Positions 8,336 through 16,207 of a stretch of 22,132 nt of DNA are shown here, piece by piece; positions within the stretch are counted from its first letter, which is position 1; every line of letters begins with the position of its first letter. A program made the translations under genes and the position numbers. This DNA comes from Prevotella sp. UBA6387 (GTDB lineage: Bacteria > Bacteroidota > Bacteroidia > Bacteroidales > Bacteroidaceae), in assembly GCA_002437565.1 (NCBI GenBank), contig DJQL01000090.1:1-22132 (forward strand), written 5' to 3'. The notes beneath the pieces were generated by a model. It did no database searches, was not told the DNA's origin, and worked only from the letters and a program-made list of their open reading frames with translations.

Positions 8336-8886
8336 TCCTCGCCTATGGTGAATTTCTCAGGGTATTTGCCCTTAAAGTCCTTGAAATAATGTTTTACCAT
8401 TCTCATCTCATTGTCAACGTCTCCAGAAGGAATAAAGCTTTTTGTGCACTCTATAAGTTTTCGTTCATAGTCTACGCCATACAACAATACGGGGATGTTT
8501 GCTTTCATGGCAATGAAATAGAATCCACGTTTCCATTCAGGATTGAGCGATCGCGTGCCCTCTGGTGTTATGCACAACTTGAACGCATCGCGCTTGCTTG
8601 CCTCCCCAGCGAGGTTGTCGGTGAGGCTGGTATGCTTGGACCTGTAAACTGGTATACCGCCCATTTTAAGGAAAAGAGGCTTCAAAGGTCCCTTGAACCA
8701 TTCCTTTTTCATGAGAAAGTTTATTTTCAATCCCTGAGAATGCATATACAGTTCACCAAGTATGAAGTCCCAGTTGCTCGTGTGGGGAGCCAGTGCGATG
8801 ATGAACTTTTCAGGAAGGTCAACAGTGACATTTAGCTTCCATCCAAGGCACTTGAACAGAAGCCATCCACAAAATTTCTTTAGCAT
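8332..8886 (-). CDS. lysophospholipid acyltransferase-like protein (PlsC superfamily)
   Basis: 184 aa, short for the family. The acyltransferase motif HX4D is seen as H35-TSNW-D40. Motif II-like GGIPVYRS lies near 76-83 and the phosphate-binding EGTR at 109-112 (CITPEGTRSL). The N-terminus has a hydrophobic patch (FCGWLLFKCLGW) suited to membrane association. Members transfer an acyl chain to a lysophospholipid or a related lipid at the inner membrane; short Bacteroidota versions are usually annotated as 1-acyl-glycerophosphate acyltransferase-like with unproven substrates. The gene overlaps the amidase start by four bases and follows the 90-aa gene by 13 bases. Codon use looks more AT-rich than in the genes downstream. 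Confidence 0.88.
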   Translation of the reverse strand: MLKKFCGWLLFKCLGWKLNVTVDLPEKFIIALAPHTSNWDFILGELYMHSQGLKINFLMKKEWFKGPLKPLFLKMGGIPVYRSKHTSLTDNLAGEASKRDAFKLCITPEGTRSLNPEWKRGFYFIAMKANIPVLLYGVDYERKLIECTKSFIPSGDVDNEMRMVKHYFKDFKGKYPEKFTIGEE

Positions 8887-8899
8887 GTGCTTGTGAAAA

Positions 8900-9172
8900 C
8901 TATCCTAAGTTAGATATGTTGTCGATTGTCTCAGACATGGCGTTGTTGAAATTCTTGACAAGAGCCTTATAATATTTCTTGGATGCCATTCCTGGTTCTG
9001 GGTGTGATACACGAGAAATAAAATCGTCGCGCATGAGTATGATGGAGGCAAGAATGTTGTCGCTTTCCTCCTTATTCGCCTTGCCGCTATAAATCACGGT
9101 GGCCATTGCTTCTGCAAAAAGCTCACTTGTAATGTAATTGATAGTGCGCTTCAATTGTCTTTTATTTGCCAT
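8900..9172 (-). CDS. small helical protein, first gene of the operon
   Basis: 90 aa, predicted almost entirely helical (KRTINYITSELFAEAMATVIYSG; ILASIILMRDDFISRVSH; ALVKNFNNAMSETIDNIS), with a basic N-terminus and no signal peptide. I recognise it only as a type of short conserved Bacteroidales protein of unknown function. It lies 13 bases upstream of the acyltransferase gene. A -7 promoter core (9213-9220) lies about 40 bases before its ATG, so it is probably the first gene of the six-gene run that ends with PP2C-TruA. Confidence 0.75.
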   Translation of the reverse strand: MANKRQLKRTINYITSELFAEAMATVIYSGKANKEESDNILASIILMRDDFISRVSHPEPGMASKKYYKALVKNFNNAMSETIDNISNLG

Positions 9173-9212
9173 AATAAAAAGGTGGTTTGTTACTAACGAT
9201 TGATTTCATGCC

Positions 9213-9220
9213 CAAAGATA
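9213..9220 (-). promoter_or_regulatory. Bacteroidota -7 promoter core for the 9172-1727 operon
   Basis: On the minus strand the sequence reads TATCTTTG, an exact match to the TAnnTTTG core of Bacteroidota primary-sigma promoters, about 40 bases before the ATG at 9172. No clear TTTG -33 box sits at the expected spacing. The placement before the first gene of a same-strand run makes it credible. Confidence 0.5.
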
Positions 9221-9315
9221 TGGAAAAATATCGTAACAGGAAATAGATGTGTTCTAAAAAAGTGATAAAAATGTATTTTATTGGCTATTTCTTTCCATAT
9301 TTCGGTTAAAACCGC

Positions 9316-9323
9316 TACTTTTG
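9316..9323 (+). promoter_or_regulatory. Bacteroidota -7 promoter core for the phosphofructokinase gene
   Basis: TACTTTTG matches TAnnTTTG exactly, 39 bases before the ATG at 9363. A weak -33-like TTTC lies at 9292-9295. The leader would be about 33 bases, AT-rich and without a Shine-Dalgarno, which is normal for highly expressed Bacteroidota genes. Confidence 0.6.
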
Positions 9324-9362
9324 CAAGTGGAAATCCATTAAATTCAATCAATTTTCAAATCA

Positions 9363-11015
9363 ATGAAGACAAGTCTTTTGCAGAAAGCACGCGCTCAGTA
9401 CCAGCCCAAGCTCCCCAAGGGCCTACAGGGTGCCGTTAAAGTCAAGGAAGGCGAGCCTACACAGAGCGTAGGTGACCAGAAAGAAATCAAAGAGCTTTTC
9501 CCCAACACATACGGAATGCCCTTGATAGAATTCGTACCTGGCGACAAGGATGCCACGAATGAAATGAACGTAGGCGTCATCCTCTCTGGCGGCCAGGCTC
9601 CTGGTGGGCACAACGTCATCTGCGGTATCTACGATGCCGTGAAGAAAATGAACAAGAACAACAAGGTCTATGGCTTCCTGATGGGGCCTGGTGGTCTCGT
9701 TGATCACAACTACGTGGAGCTGACAGAGGATTTCGTTGACCAATATCGCAATACGGGTGGATTCGACATGATTGGTTCTGGCCGTACGAAGCTTGAAAAG
9801 GTTGACCAGTTTGAGAAAGGCTTGGAAATCATTCGCGAGCTCAACATAAAGGCTGTTGTCATCATCGGCGGCGACGACTCCAATACCAATGCTTGTGTGC
9901 TGGCAGAATACTATGCCGCAAAGAAATATGGCGTCCAGGTTATTGGTTGCCCCAAGACCATCGACGGCGACTTGAAGAACGACCAGATTGAGACCAGCTT
10001 CGGATTTGACACAGCAACAAAGGTCTATTCTGAACTCATTGGCAACATCGAGCGTGACGCAAACTCCGCACGTAAATATTGGCACTTCATCAAGTTGATG
10101 GGTCGCTCGGCTTCACACATCGCCTTGGAGTGCGCCCTTCAGACTCAGCCAAACATCTGCCTTATCTCTGAGGAAATTCAGGCAAATGACATGACTCTCA
10201 ACCAGATTGTTGAGCAGATTGCCTCAGCAGTGGCAAAGCGTGCCGAGGAAGGCAACAACTTCGGTGTGGTTCTCATCCCTGAAGGTCTCATAGAGTTTAT
10301 CCCTGCCATAGGCCGTCTTATCGACGAACTCAACGACCTGCTCGCAGCTCATGGCAACGACTACAAGAACCTTGACAAGGACGCACAGCGCGAATATATC
10401 ATTGCCCACTTGAGCAAGGAAAACGCGGAGACATTCGCCACTCTTCCAGAAGGCGTGGCTCGTCAGCTGTCTCTTGATCGCGATCCTCACGGAAACGTGC
10501 AGGTGTCACTCATCGAGACAGAGAAGCTCATATCAGACATGGTTGGCGCCAAACTCGATGAATGGAAGAAAGCGGGCAAGTATAATGGCAAGTTCGCAGC
10601 ACAACACCACTTCTTTGGCTATGAGGGACGCTGCGCGGCTCCTTCAAACTTCGACGCAGACTACTGCTATGCTCTTGGCGTGAGTGCTGCTAACCTCATT
10701 GCCAACGGCAAGACTGGTTATATGGCTATCGTGAAGAACCTGTCAGCTTCTACAGATGAGTGGAAGGCTGGTGGAGTGCCAATCACCATGATGATGAATA
10801 TGGAGCGTCGCAACGGTGAGATGAAGCCAGTTATCCGCAAGGCTCTCGTAGAGCTTGATGGCGCGCCATTCAAGGCTTTTGCCGCTCACCGTGACGAGTG
10901 GGCAAACAACACATGCTTCGTATATCCTGGCCCAATACAGTATTGGGGTCCCGCTGAGGTGTGCGACCGTGAAACCAGCACGCTGTCATTGGAGAATGCA
11001 GAGAAAAACAAGTAA
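9363..11015 (+). CDS. pfp: pyrophosphate-dependent 6-phosphofructokinase
   Basis: 550 aa, the length of the long clade of PPi-type phosphofructokinases in Bacteroidales. It makes fructose 1,6-bisphosphate from fructose 6-phosphate using pyrophosphate, reversibly, in the cytoplasm. Visible motifs: SGGQAPGGHN (75-84) in the phosphate-donor loop; GGDDSNTNA (169-177), where the second aspartate (D172), in place of glycine, marks PPi rather than ATP use; PKTIDGD (197-203) with the catalytic aspartate; and MGRSASH (246-252) for substrate binding. The start MKTSLLQKARAQYQPKLP fits family N-termini and follows a good promoter core. The GH25 gene begins nine bases after the stop and may be cotranscribed. 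Confidence 0.96.
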   Translation: MKTSLLQKARAQYQPKLPKGLQGAVKVKEGEPTQSVGDQKEIKELFPNTYGMPLIEFVPGDKDATNEMNVGVILSGGQAPGGHNVICGIYDAVKKMNKNNKVYGFLMGPGGLVDHNYVELTEDFVDQYRNTGGFDMIGSGRTKLEKVDQFEKGLEIIRELNIKAVVIIGGDDSNTNACVLAEYYAAKKYGVQVIGCPKTIDGDLKNDQIETSFGFDTATKVYSELIGNIERDANSARKYWHFIKLMGRSASHIALECALQTQPNICLISEEIQANDMTLNQIVEQIASAVAKRAEEGNNFGVVLIPEGLIEFIPAIGRLIDELNDLLAAHGNDYKNLDKDAQREYIIAHLSKENAETFATLPEGVARQLSLDRDPHGNVQVSLIETEKLISDMVGAKLDEWKKAGKYNGKFAAQHHFFGYEGRCAAPSNFDADYCYALGVSAANLIANGKTGYMAIVKNLSASTDEWKAGGVPITMMMNMERRNGEMKPVIRKALVELDGAPFKAFAAHRDEWANNTCFVYPGPIQYWGPAEVCDRETSTLSLENAEKNK

Positions 11016-11023
11016 ACAAATAA

Positions 11024-11899
11024 ATGCGTAATAAAAAGCCAGTTCGTAGACGTAGGGCGTCTTCCCAAAATGTTAGGCGAAGGCAGCATAGCCGGCACGG
11101 GCTGGCTTTTTTCGATTTCAAAAGTTTTTTCAAAAAGAAAAATGGCAAGGCATGGGTCTTTGGCGGCCTTGCCGTAATGGCACTTTACATATGGGCTTTC
11201 TGGTATTTCTTTGTAGGCCCTACTGGTTTCCGTTGGCGTGCGTTCTATGGTGATGCCAAATATCCAGAAGGCTACGAGATTCACGGAATAGACATATCCC
11301 GATACCAAGGACAAATAAATTGGGATCGTTTGCGCTCAAACGCACTAATCGATGGATGTCCTTTGCGTTTTATAATCATAAAGGCAACGGAGGGGTCAAC
11401 AAAAGTTGATCCCAATTTCGCAGATAATTTCTATCAGGCTCGTGAATATGGCTTCATTCGTGGTGCGTATCATTTTTGGAGCACTAAGTCTTCGGCTCGT
11501 TCACAAGCGTATTTCTTCTTGAAGAAGGTTCATCTTGAGGATGGTGACTTGCCCCCTGTGCTTGACATTGAGCATAAACCTGCTGACGAGAGTATAGAGG
11601 ACTTCCAAACCGATGTGCTCGCTTGGTTACATATCGTAGAAGACAAATACCATGTGAAGCCAATAATTTACACTTACCATAACTTCAAGGAAAAGTATCT
11701 GTCAGCCCCGGTTTTTAATGATTATCCATATTGGATAGCACACTATTATGTTGACAAAGTGGAGTATAAGGGTAAATGGAAATTTTGGCAACACACTGAT
11801 TCTGGCGTGTTGCCAGGGATAAAGGGTAACGTAGACCTTAATATCTACAACGGATCGTATTATGATCTCATGCAACTCACGATAGGACATGAAGAATGA
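11024..11899 (+). CDS. membrane-anchored GH25 family lysozyme
   Basis: 291 aa. An Arg/Lys-rich cytoplasmic N-terminus (1-40) precedes one membrane helix (about 43-63, WVFGGLAVMALYIWAFWYFF), so the catalytic domain (about 85-285) should face the periplasm. GH25 hallmarks are GIDISRYQGQINW (D90), IIIKATEG (E123), GAYHFW and PVLDIEH (D181 and E183, the catalytic DxE pair), then IIYTY and WQHTDSG near the end. The family cleaves the N-acetylmuramic acid-N-acetylglucosamine bond of peptidoglycan. The link to phosphofructokinase is positional only (gap of nine bases). The gene ends 48 bases from the convergent hisB stop. Confidence 0.93.
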   Translation: MRNKKPVRRRRASSQNVRRRQHSRHGLAFFDFKSFFKKKNGKAWVFGGLAVMALYIWAFWYFFVGPTGFRWRAFYGDAKYPEGYEIHGIDISRYQGQINWDRLRSNALIDGCPLRFIIIKATEGSTKVDPNFADNFYQAREYGFIRGAYHFWSTKSSARSQAYFFLKKVHLEDGDLPPVLDIEHKPADESIEDFQTDVLAWLHIVEDKYHVKPIIYTYHNFKEKYLSAPVFNDYPYWIAHYYVDKVEYKGKWKFWQHTDSGVLPGIKGNVDLNIYNGSYYDLMQLTIGHEE

Positions 11900-11949
11900 T
11901 TTTGCGTGGCTTTATCACGCTGCCCCATCAAAAAAGGGCTCCCAAAATC
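11898..11949. terminator. branched hairpin between convergent GH25 and hisB genes, candidate terminator
   Basis: An outer pair GATTTT (11898-11903) with AAAATC (11944-11949) encloses two hairpins: GCGTG/CACGC (11904-11908 with 11916-11920) and GCCC/GGGC (11922-11925 with 11936-11939, loop containing six A). It overlaps the stop codons of both genes. There is no clean U-run after the stem on either strand, so this is a weak call for a shared terminator. Confidence 0.3.
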
Positions 11950-13024
11950 ACAACATGCCCTTTGACGACGGCAACTGAAAATGGTTGATGTCTCTTCTCA
12001 CCGCCATCTTGAGGCTACGTGCGAGAGCCTTGAACACACCTTCTATCTTATGATGCTCATTGGTGCCTTCGGCCTTGATATTGAGGTTCATTTTTGCTGC
12101 GTCGCTCAAGCTCTTGAAGAAGTGGAAAAACATTTCTGTAGGCATTTCCCCGATTTTCTCACGCTTGAACTCGGCATCCCACACAAGCCATGGACGTCCT
12201 CCAAAATCGAGTGCCACTTGGCATAAGCAATCGTCCATGGGCAGGCAAAAACCGTAGCGCTCAATGCCGCGTTTGTCACCAAGGGCTTTAAGAATGCACT
12301 CGCCTAAGGCAAGTCCGGTGTCTTCTATTGTATGGTGCTCATCCACATACAAGTCTCCTTTGGTATGAACGGTGATGTCCATCATGCCATGATGTCCAAT
12401 CTGCTCAAGCATATGGTCGAAGAAGCCAAGACCAGTCGTTACGTCGCATTTGCCAGAACCGTCAAGGTTCAGCCTGACATACACGTCTGTTTCTTTCGTT
12501 ACCCTATGCACCTCAGATATGCGCTCACCAGCGAATAGAATTTCCGCTATCTTGCTCCATGTCATGCCTTCCGTTCCAAGTATGAGCGACTTGCATCCCA
12601 TATTCTTGGCAAGCAGAGCGTCGCTTTCCCTATCACCTATTACATAACTATTGGCTATGTCAACAGTGTCGTCATCAATGTATTTTTTTACCATGCCCGT
12701 GCCTGGCTTGCGCATAGGCGAATTGTCCTCGGGAAAATGGCGGTCTATCAATATGTCGTCAAAGGTGATACCTTCACCTTCAAGTGTTTCCAATATGAAA
12801 TTTTGCACAGGCCAAAAGGTTTCTTCGGGAAAGGAACTTGTACCCAATCCATCTTGGTTGCTCACCATGACAAACTTATAATCAAGGTGATGTTTTATGA
12901 AAGACAAGTTTCTGATAACGGTTGGCACAAACTTCAACTTCTCAAAACTGTCTATCTGCTCGTCGGATGGCTCTTCGATGAGCGTGCCGTCACGATCTAT
13001 AAAAAGGATGCGTTCTTTCTTCAT
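11948..13024 (-). CDS. hisB: bifunctional histidinol-phosphatase / imidazoleglycerol-phosphate dehydratase
   Basis: 358 aa. Residues 1-165 are a HAD-type phosphatase (D10-R-D12-GT nucleophile motif, VSNQDG near 54-59, KPGTG near 106-110, VIGDRESDALLAKNMG at 128-143) for histidinol phosphate. Residues about 170-358 are imidazoleglycerol-phosphate dehydratase, with metal-binding FFDHML (201-206), DEHHTIED (228-235) and EGTNEHHKIE (319-328). These are steps 6 and 8 of histidine synthesis, in the cytoplasm. The fused form is known from enterobacteria and Bacteroidota. The ATG follows the TAA of the upstream membrane-protein gene with no intervening base, so translation is probably coupled. No other his gene lies in the window, which is unusual because hisGDCB are often adjacent. 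Confidence 0.96.
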   Translation of the reverse strand: MKKERILFIDRDGTLIEEPSDEQIDSFEKLKFVPTVIRNLSFIKHHLDYKFVMVSNQDGLGTSSFPEETFWPVQNFILETLEGEGITFDDILIDRHFPEDNSPMRKPGTGMVKKYIDDDTVDIANSYVIGDRESDALLAKNMGCKSLILGTEGMTWSKIAEILFAGERISEVHRVTKETDVYVRLNLDGSGKCDVTTGLGFFDHMLEQIGHHGMMDITVHTKGDLYVDEHHTIEDTGLALGECILKALGDKRGIERYGFCLPMDDCLCQVALDFGGRPWLVWDAEFKREKIGEMPTEMFFHFFKSLSDAAKMNLNIKAEGTNEHHKIEGVFKALARSLKMAVRRDINHFQLPSSKGML

Positions 13025-13957
13025 TTATTTCACTTCTTCAAAATCTATAATAGTCCCTTTGCTTGCACTCTTGTTTTTATCTTCGTATGCTTCTAACTTC
13101 TTTTGTGCTAATCTCGCCTTTTCTTTCTCGTCGATGCAACCATAGGCATAATAAAAAACAAAAATGACCCAAGGCCTGACAAAAGTCATGACAAACGTGC
13201 AAACAGCGGATGTTAGGAATGCCAGTAAGCCAAAACCAGATGGCATGATTGGAGAGTCACCCTCCACCATGCTGATATGCCTCATGCCAGACGCGAGCGA
13301 AAGGATGCTGTTTGGCATGCCAACAAGAGTATCGATAACCATCACTATTATGCCAACAAGCAACACAATGATAAACAAGAACCCCCATTGCCGCCAACCT
13401 GCTAAATAATTGCGTTTGAATATGGCCATGACTTTCTCGTCGGTTTCAACGCAATATTTCATAACCGAATAGCAGAGCGGAAGCACTAAGACACATACGA
13501 CTATGCAAACTATTATTCCGCCCAAAGCACCAGCATATAATGGCACTGCATTTGGCTTTGCCTTGGCGGTGACTATAGAAACCAAGGCGACCAACGCGCA
13601 CGCCACTATGGTCAAGCCTAAAAGGGTGAGGGCAAGACGCGTCATGCGTGGCAAGTTTGCTTTCACGCTCTTGCCGTTGAGAAGGCTAATGACGATGGTG
13701 AAGAACCAAACATAAGCGCACAAGCTCAAAAGCCCCAATACCGCAACGGCAATGCATCCACCTACACTCAAGTCGGCAGAGGTCATGGACATCGCCATGT
13801 TAGCGCTCACTGAATATATGGCAGCCGTAAAAAGTGACAAGACGAGCGCGGACAGCCATAGACGGCGAATGATGGTTTTAAAATTTGTTCGGTACAAGTT
13901 GTACGCGTCGCTTAAGCACCTGCCAAGACTGCGGTTCTTGTATAGTTCTGATTCCAT
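13025..13957 (-). CDS. polytopic membrane protein, function unknown
   Basis: 310 aa from the ATG at 13955-13957 (MESELYKNRSLGRCLSDAYNLY). The frame is open further upstream to 14095, but that extension would overlap the radical SAM gene and reads as non-coding. About six hydrophobic segments are visible: LWLSALVLSLFTAAIY, CIAVAVLGLLSLCAYVWFF, LLGLTIVACALVALVSIV, GIIVCIVVCVLVLPLCY, FLFIIVLLVGIIVMVI and FGLLAFLTSAVCTFVMTFV, with a charged Lys/Glu-rich C-terminal tail. It resembles inner-membrane hypotheticals of Bacteroidales. No transport or enzyme motif is seen. It sits 28 bases after the radical SAM gene and directly abuts hisB, so all three are likely one operon. Confidence 0.82.
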   Translation of the reverse strand: MESELYKNRSLGRCLSDAYNLYRTNFKTIIRRLWLSALVLSLFTAAIYSVSANMAMSMTSADLSVGGCIAVAVLGLLSLCAYVWFFTIVISLLNGKSVKANLPRMTRLALTLLGLTIVACALVALVSIVTAKAKPNAVPLYAGALGGIIVCIVVCVLVLPLCYSVMKYCVETDEKVMAIFKRNYLAGWRQWGFLFIIVLLVGIIVMVIDTLVGMPNSILSLASGMRHISMVEGDSPIMPSGFGLLAFLTSAVCTFVMTFVRPWVIFVFYYAYGCIDEKEKARLAQKKLEAYEDKNKSASKGTIIDFEEVK

Positions 13958-13985
13958 GATTCTATTGCTTTTATAACTTGTGGTT

Positions 13986-14753
13986 TCAATATGAGGCGGT
14001 ACAAGGTATGCCAGACTCGACAACCAAATTCTTGATTCGGTCGAGCTCTTCGTGGGTAGCTTTCTGGAGTTTCTTGTCGGGTGTCTCGCGGTCAATAGTG
14101 TACACCATGACTTCTTGGGGCGCTATGCTTTTCACGGCATTTAGCCACGGCATCACAAACTCATCACCAGTGTTGTCGGTTCCATCACCTTTCATGAACA
14201 TGGTCTGAATGATAATGTGCCCATTAAACCTCTTCATGTAATCTATTATTTTGTTCACATCGTATGTGGGTTGGGTAGGGCGATCCACTTTTCTTATGTA
14301 ATCGACATTTACCGTGTCGAGCTTGAGGATGTTGTTGTCTACCTTCATCAAGGCCTTTCTCACGTCCTCGCGATAGATAAACGTGGAGTTGCTCAAGACA
14401 CTGATTTTAGCGCCAGGACACCATTTGTCGCGAAGTCTGACCGTATCATCAATTATCTCGGGGAAATGTGGATTACCTGTTGGCTCGCCATTGCCAGCGA
14501 AGGTGAGCACGTCGGGATGCTCTTTGTCGTTATGCATCTTAACCAACTGCTTTTCCAATGCCTCTGCCACGACCTCACGTGTTGGATAATGGGAACGCGT
14601 GCGACGGTCGACATTGAATCCACATTCACAATATAGACAATCAAACGTACATATCTTACCGTCGTCTGGCATAAGATTTATGCCAAGGCTAATGCCAAGA
14701 CGACGACTATGAACCGGTCCATAAATGGGACTCGGATAAATGACAGTGCTCAT
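13986..14753 (-). CDS. radical SAM protein (COG0731-like)
   Basis: 255 aa. The cluster motif is CTFDCLYC (CxxxCxxC) near residues 35-42. It is followed by FAGNGEPTGNP, the S-adenosylmethionine-binding GxGEP-type motif, then VLSNST and KLDTVN further along the barrel. This pattern fits the COG0731 group of radical SAM proteins (related to wyosine-synthesis enzymes and often labelled Fe-S oxidoreductase), but the substrate of the short Bacteroidota forms is unknown. The N-terminus IYGPVHSRRLGISLGINLMP is typical of this group and supports the start at 14753. It is the first gene of the operon with the membrane protein and hisB, behind a strong promoter at 14776-14807. Confidence 0.9.
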   Translation of the reverse strand: MSTVIYPSPIYGPVHSRRLGISLGINLMPDDGKICTFDCLYCECGFNVDRRTRSHYPTREVVAEALEKQLVKMHNDKEHPDVLTFAGNGEPTGNPHFPEIIDDTVRLRDKWCPGAKISVLSNSTFIYREDVRKALMKVDNNILKLDTVNVDYIRKVDRPTQPTYDVNKIIDYMKRFNGHIIIQTMFMKGDGTDNTGDEFVMPWLNAVKSIAPQEVMVYTIDRETPDKKLQKATHEELDRIKNLVVESGIPCTASY

Positions 14754-14775
14754 GTTATATCTATTTTTATCTCCG

Positions 14776-14807
14776 CAAAAATAGTAAAATAATAAACAGT
14801 AAGCAAA
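14776..14807 (-). promoter_or_regulatory. Bacteroidota promoter for the radical SAM-hisB operon
   Basis: Read on the minus strand: a TTTG -33 box (14807-14804), 20 bases, then TATTTTTG (14783-14776), an exact TAnnTTTG -7 core. Both boxes fit at acceptable spacing, and the ATG at 14753 follows after 22 bases. Confidence 0.7.
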
Positions 14808-14854
14808 CTATTTTGTAGTTTTCTCTTTAAAATCTTACTCATCCATGCGTATAA

Positions 14855-14883
14855 TGCCGTCCTTCGTGCCGGCAGATTTTTTT
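14855..14883 (+). terminator. plus-oriented intrinsic terminator-like hairpin
   Basis: TGCCG (14855-14859), a 10-base loop, CGGCA (14870-14874), then GA and seven T. The T-run is on the plus strand, but the genes on both sides are on the minus strand. Read from the minus strand the run precedes the stem, so it would be a poor terminator for the DUF4230 pair. The rest of 14754-14881 holds the radical SAM promoter and otherwise AT-rich sequence. Confidence 0.45.
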
Positions 14884-15466
14884 ATTTACCAATATTCACC
14901 TCAACATATTTGTAGCCCATGGCATGAAAGAGGGCTGTAACCTGTATACGGGCATTTGCGGAGGCTTTTTGAAAATTCTCTTTTGTGAGGCAACGCTTAC
15001 GCATCATCTTCTCCGCTTTTCGTGTCAAGGCGGCCCGGTCAGCCTCTGTCCATTTGCCGTCCTCTATCAACGGTCTTGTGCGAGCCTCATCAATGAATTG
15101 GTTGTCGAGCAGAGTTATCTCTGGAAGCGTGACCACGACCGAGTCATTGTTAGCACGCACAAAATCATCACCAGCCTTGCCGAGATCTGAGCCAAGGCGT
15201 AGCGTGCCGTAATAAATGCGTGATAGCTCATTGTCCCCAAATAACCCATGGCGCACGGTATCCACGATTTCTTCATCGCTCAATGTAAGAAATTCCCATT
15301 GACCAATGCTTTTCACGTTTTCCACTTCCATAGGCGTAGATACGGTGTTGCCATTTGTGCCAACGCTTACAATAGGTTGCTTATGTAATGTTAAGAACAA
15401 TATAAGCACGCAAATAACTACAAGCAAGATTAATGATAGCAGCAGTGTATTTCGAATTCTCTTCAT
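14882..15466 (-). CDS. DUF4230 family protein, membrane-anchored
   Basis: 194 aa. One N-terminal membrane helix (about 7-27, LLLSLILLVVICVLILFLTL) after a short basic leader suggests an anchor with a periplasmic domain. The domain (about 50-190) has the DUF4230 look: LSDEEIVDTVRHG, then YYGTLRLGSDL, VVVTLPEITLLDNQFIDEARTRPLIEDGKWT and a C-terminal helix of the form ANARIQVTALFHAMGY with a final strand YVEVNIG. The function of DUF4230 is not known. It starts seven bases after the stop of a second DUF4230 gene, so the pair is an operon and may form a hetero-assembly in the envelope (inference). Confidence 0.82.
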   Translation of the reverse strand: MKRIRNTLLLSLILLVVICVLILFLTLHKQPIVSVGTNGNTVSTPMEVENVKSIGQWEFLTLSDEEIVDTVRHGLFGDNELSRIYYGTLRLGSDLGKAGDDFVRANNDSVVVTLPEITLLDNQFIDEARTRPLIEDGKWTEADRAALTRKAEKMMRKRCLTKENFQKASANARIQVTALFHAMGYKYVEVNIGK

Positions 15467-15473
15467 AACGGTC

Positions 15474-16151
15474 TCAATTTAGCTGTCGAATAAGGGTTTT
15501 GATATCAGCAGGACGGAAAGTCTTGCGGAATGTCACTGTGACGTTTGTTTCTTCGAAACCACACTGCACCGCAATTGGGACAATAATTCTTGCCGCATTT
15601 TGCTGTGCGTCCGTGACAATGTCTGTTCTTGAAAGACTTTCCACGATTTCATTTCTCCCCTTGCGTTGCAAACTTGTCAATTCCTCATCAGTGAAATCAT
15701 GGCGAAGTAACCCTACCTTTAGCTTCACACCTTTGTGGTCAATGGTCGTTGACGTGAGCATTATCTCTGGGTCGGGGAGGATAATCTCCAAGCGATTGCC
15801 ATGTCTGATGATGTCCTCTCGCTTAATCTTCCCAAGGTCGATAAAAGCCTTAGCCGTCGCGGATATAGGTATAGCAATCTTACGGTCGCTCAATGGCAGT
15901 GCCACTTTGAGGTGATGATTAAGGAAGTTTCCACTGATTGTGGTCGTATCAGTATAAACCATTATCTTGCGCACGTCATATTGAGCCGTATAAAGCCTTG
16001 AACAAGCCGAGATATTCGTGGCAAGCACATCCATGATATCTTTTTCCCCAATGTTTTCTGCTTTGTCTGCCCTGTGGTTGCCGCATGCGGCGGCAATGCA
16101 GAGCTGGCAAATACAAAAAATCGCAAATGTGTGTTTATTGATGATGTTCAT
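15474..16151 (-). CDS. DUF4230 family lipoprotein
   Basis: 225 aa from the ATG at 16149-16151; an upstream TTG (16181) lies inside the -7 promoter core and is rejected. The N-terminus is a lipoprotein signal with a candidate acylated cysteine at C23 (LCIAAAC). The body parallels the downstream DUF4230 protein: YDVRKIMVYTD, a strand-rich middle with IAIPISATAKAFIDLGKI, LEIILPDPEI, a DFTDEELTSLQRKGRNE helix, then AARIIVPIAVQCGFEETNVTVTF at the C-terminus. Two neighbouring members with different anchors (a lipid and a membrane helix) is a layout I associate with Bacteroidales. Role unknown. Confidence 0.8.
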   Translation of the reverse strand: MNIINKHTFAIFCICQLCIAAACGNHRADKAENIGEKDIMDVLATNISACSRLYTAQYDVRKIMVYTDTTTISGNFLNHHLKVALPLSDRKIAIPISATAKAFIDLGKIKREDIIRHGNRLEIILPDPEIMLTSTTIDHKGVKLKVGLLRHDFTDEELTSLQRKGRNEIVESLSRTDIVTDAQQNAARIIVPIAVQCGFEETNVTVTFRKTFRPADIKTLIRQLN

Positions 16152-16178
16152 GATGATTTTCCTAAGATTATCACACCG

Positions 16179-16186
16179 CAAAGATA
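16179..16186 (-). promoter_or_regulatory. Bacteroidota -7 promoter core for the DUF4230 pair
   Basis: The minus strand reads TATCTTTG, an exact TAnnTTTG match, 27 bases before the ATG at 16151. No clear -33 TTTG is seen. It lies back-to-back with the plus-strand promoter at 16208-16215. Confidence 0.55.
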
Positions 16187-16207
16187 AAAATTATTCTACA
16201 TTTTTAT

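Noticed and set aside
9173..9362. Possible tRNA or small RNA in the intergenic regions
   Set aside because: No cloverleaf, CCA end or RNA motif was seen here or in the other intergenic gaps; the content is explained by promoters and leaders.
13958..14095. 46-codon upstream extension of the membrane protein
   Set aside because: It overlaps the radical SAM gene and has no coding character; the ATG at 13957 starts a plausible protein.
16152..16181. TTG-initiated extension of the DUF4230 lipoprotein
   Set aside because: It overlaps the -7 promoter core and would bury the lipoprotein signal behind charged residues.
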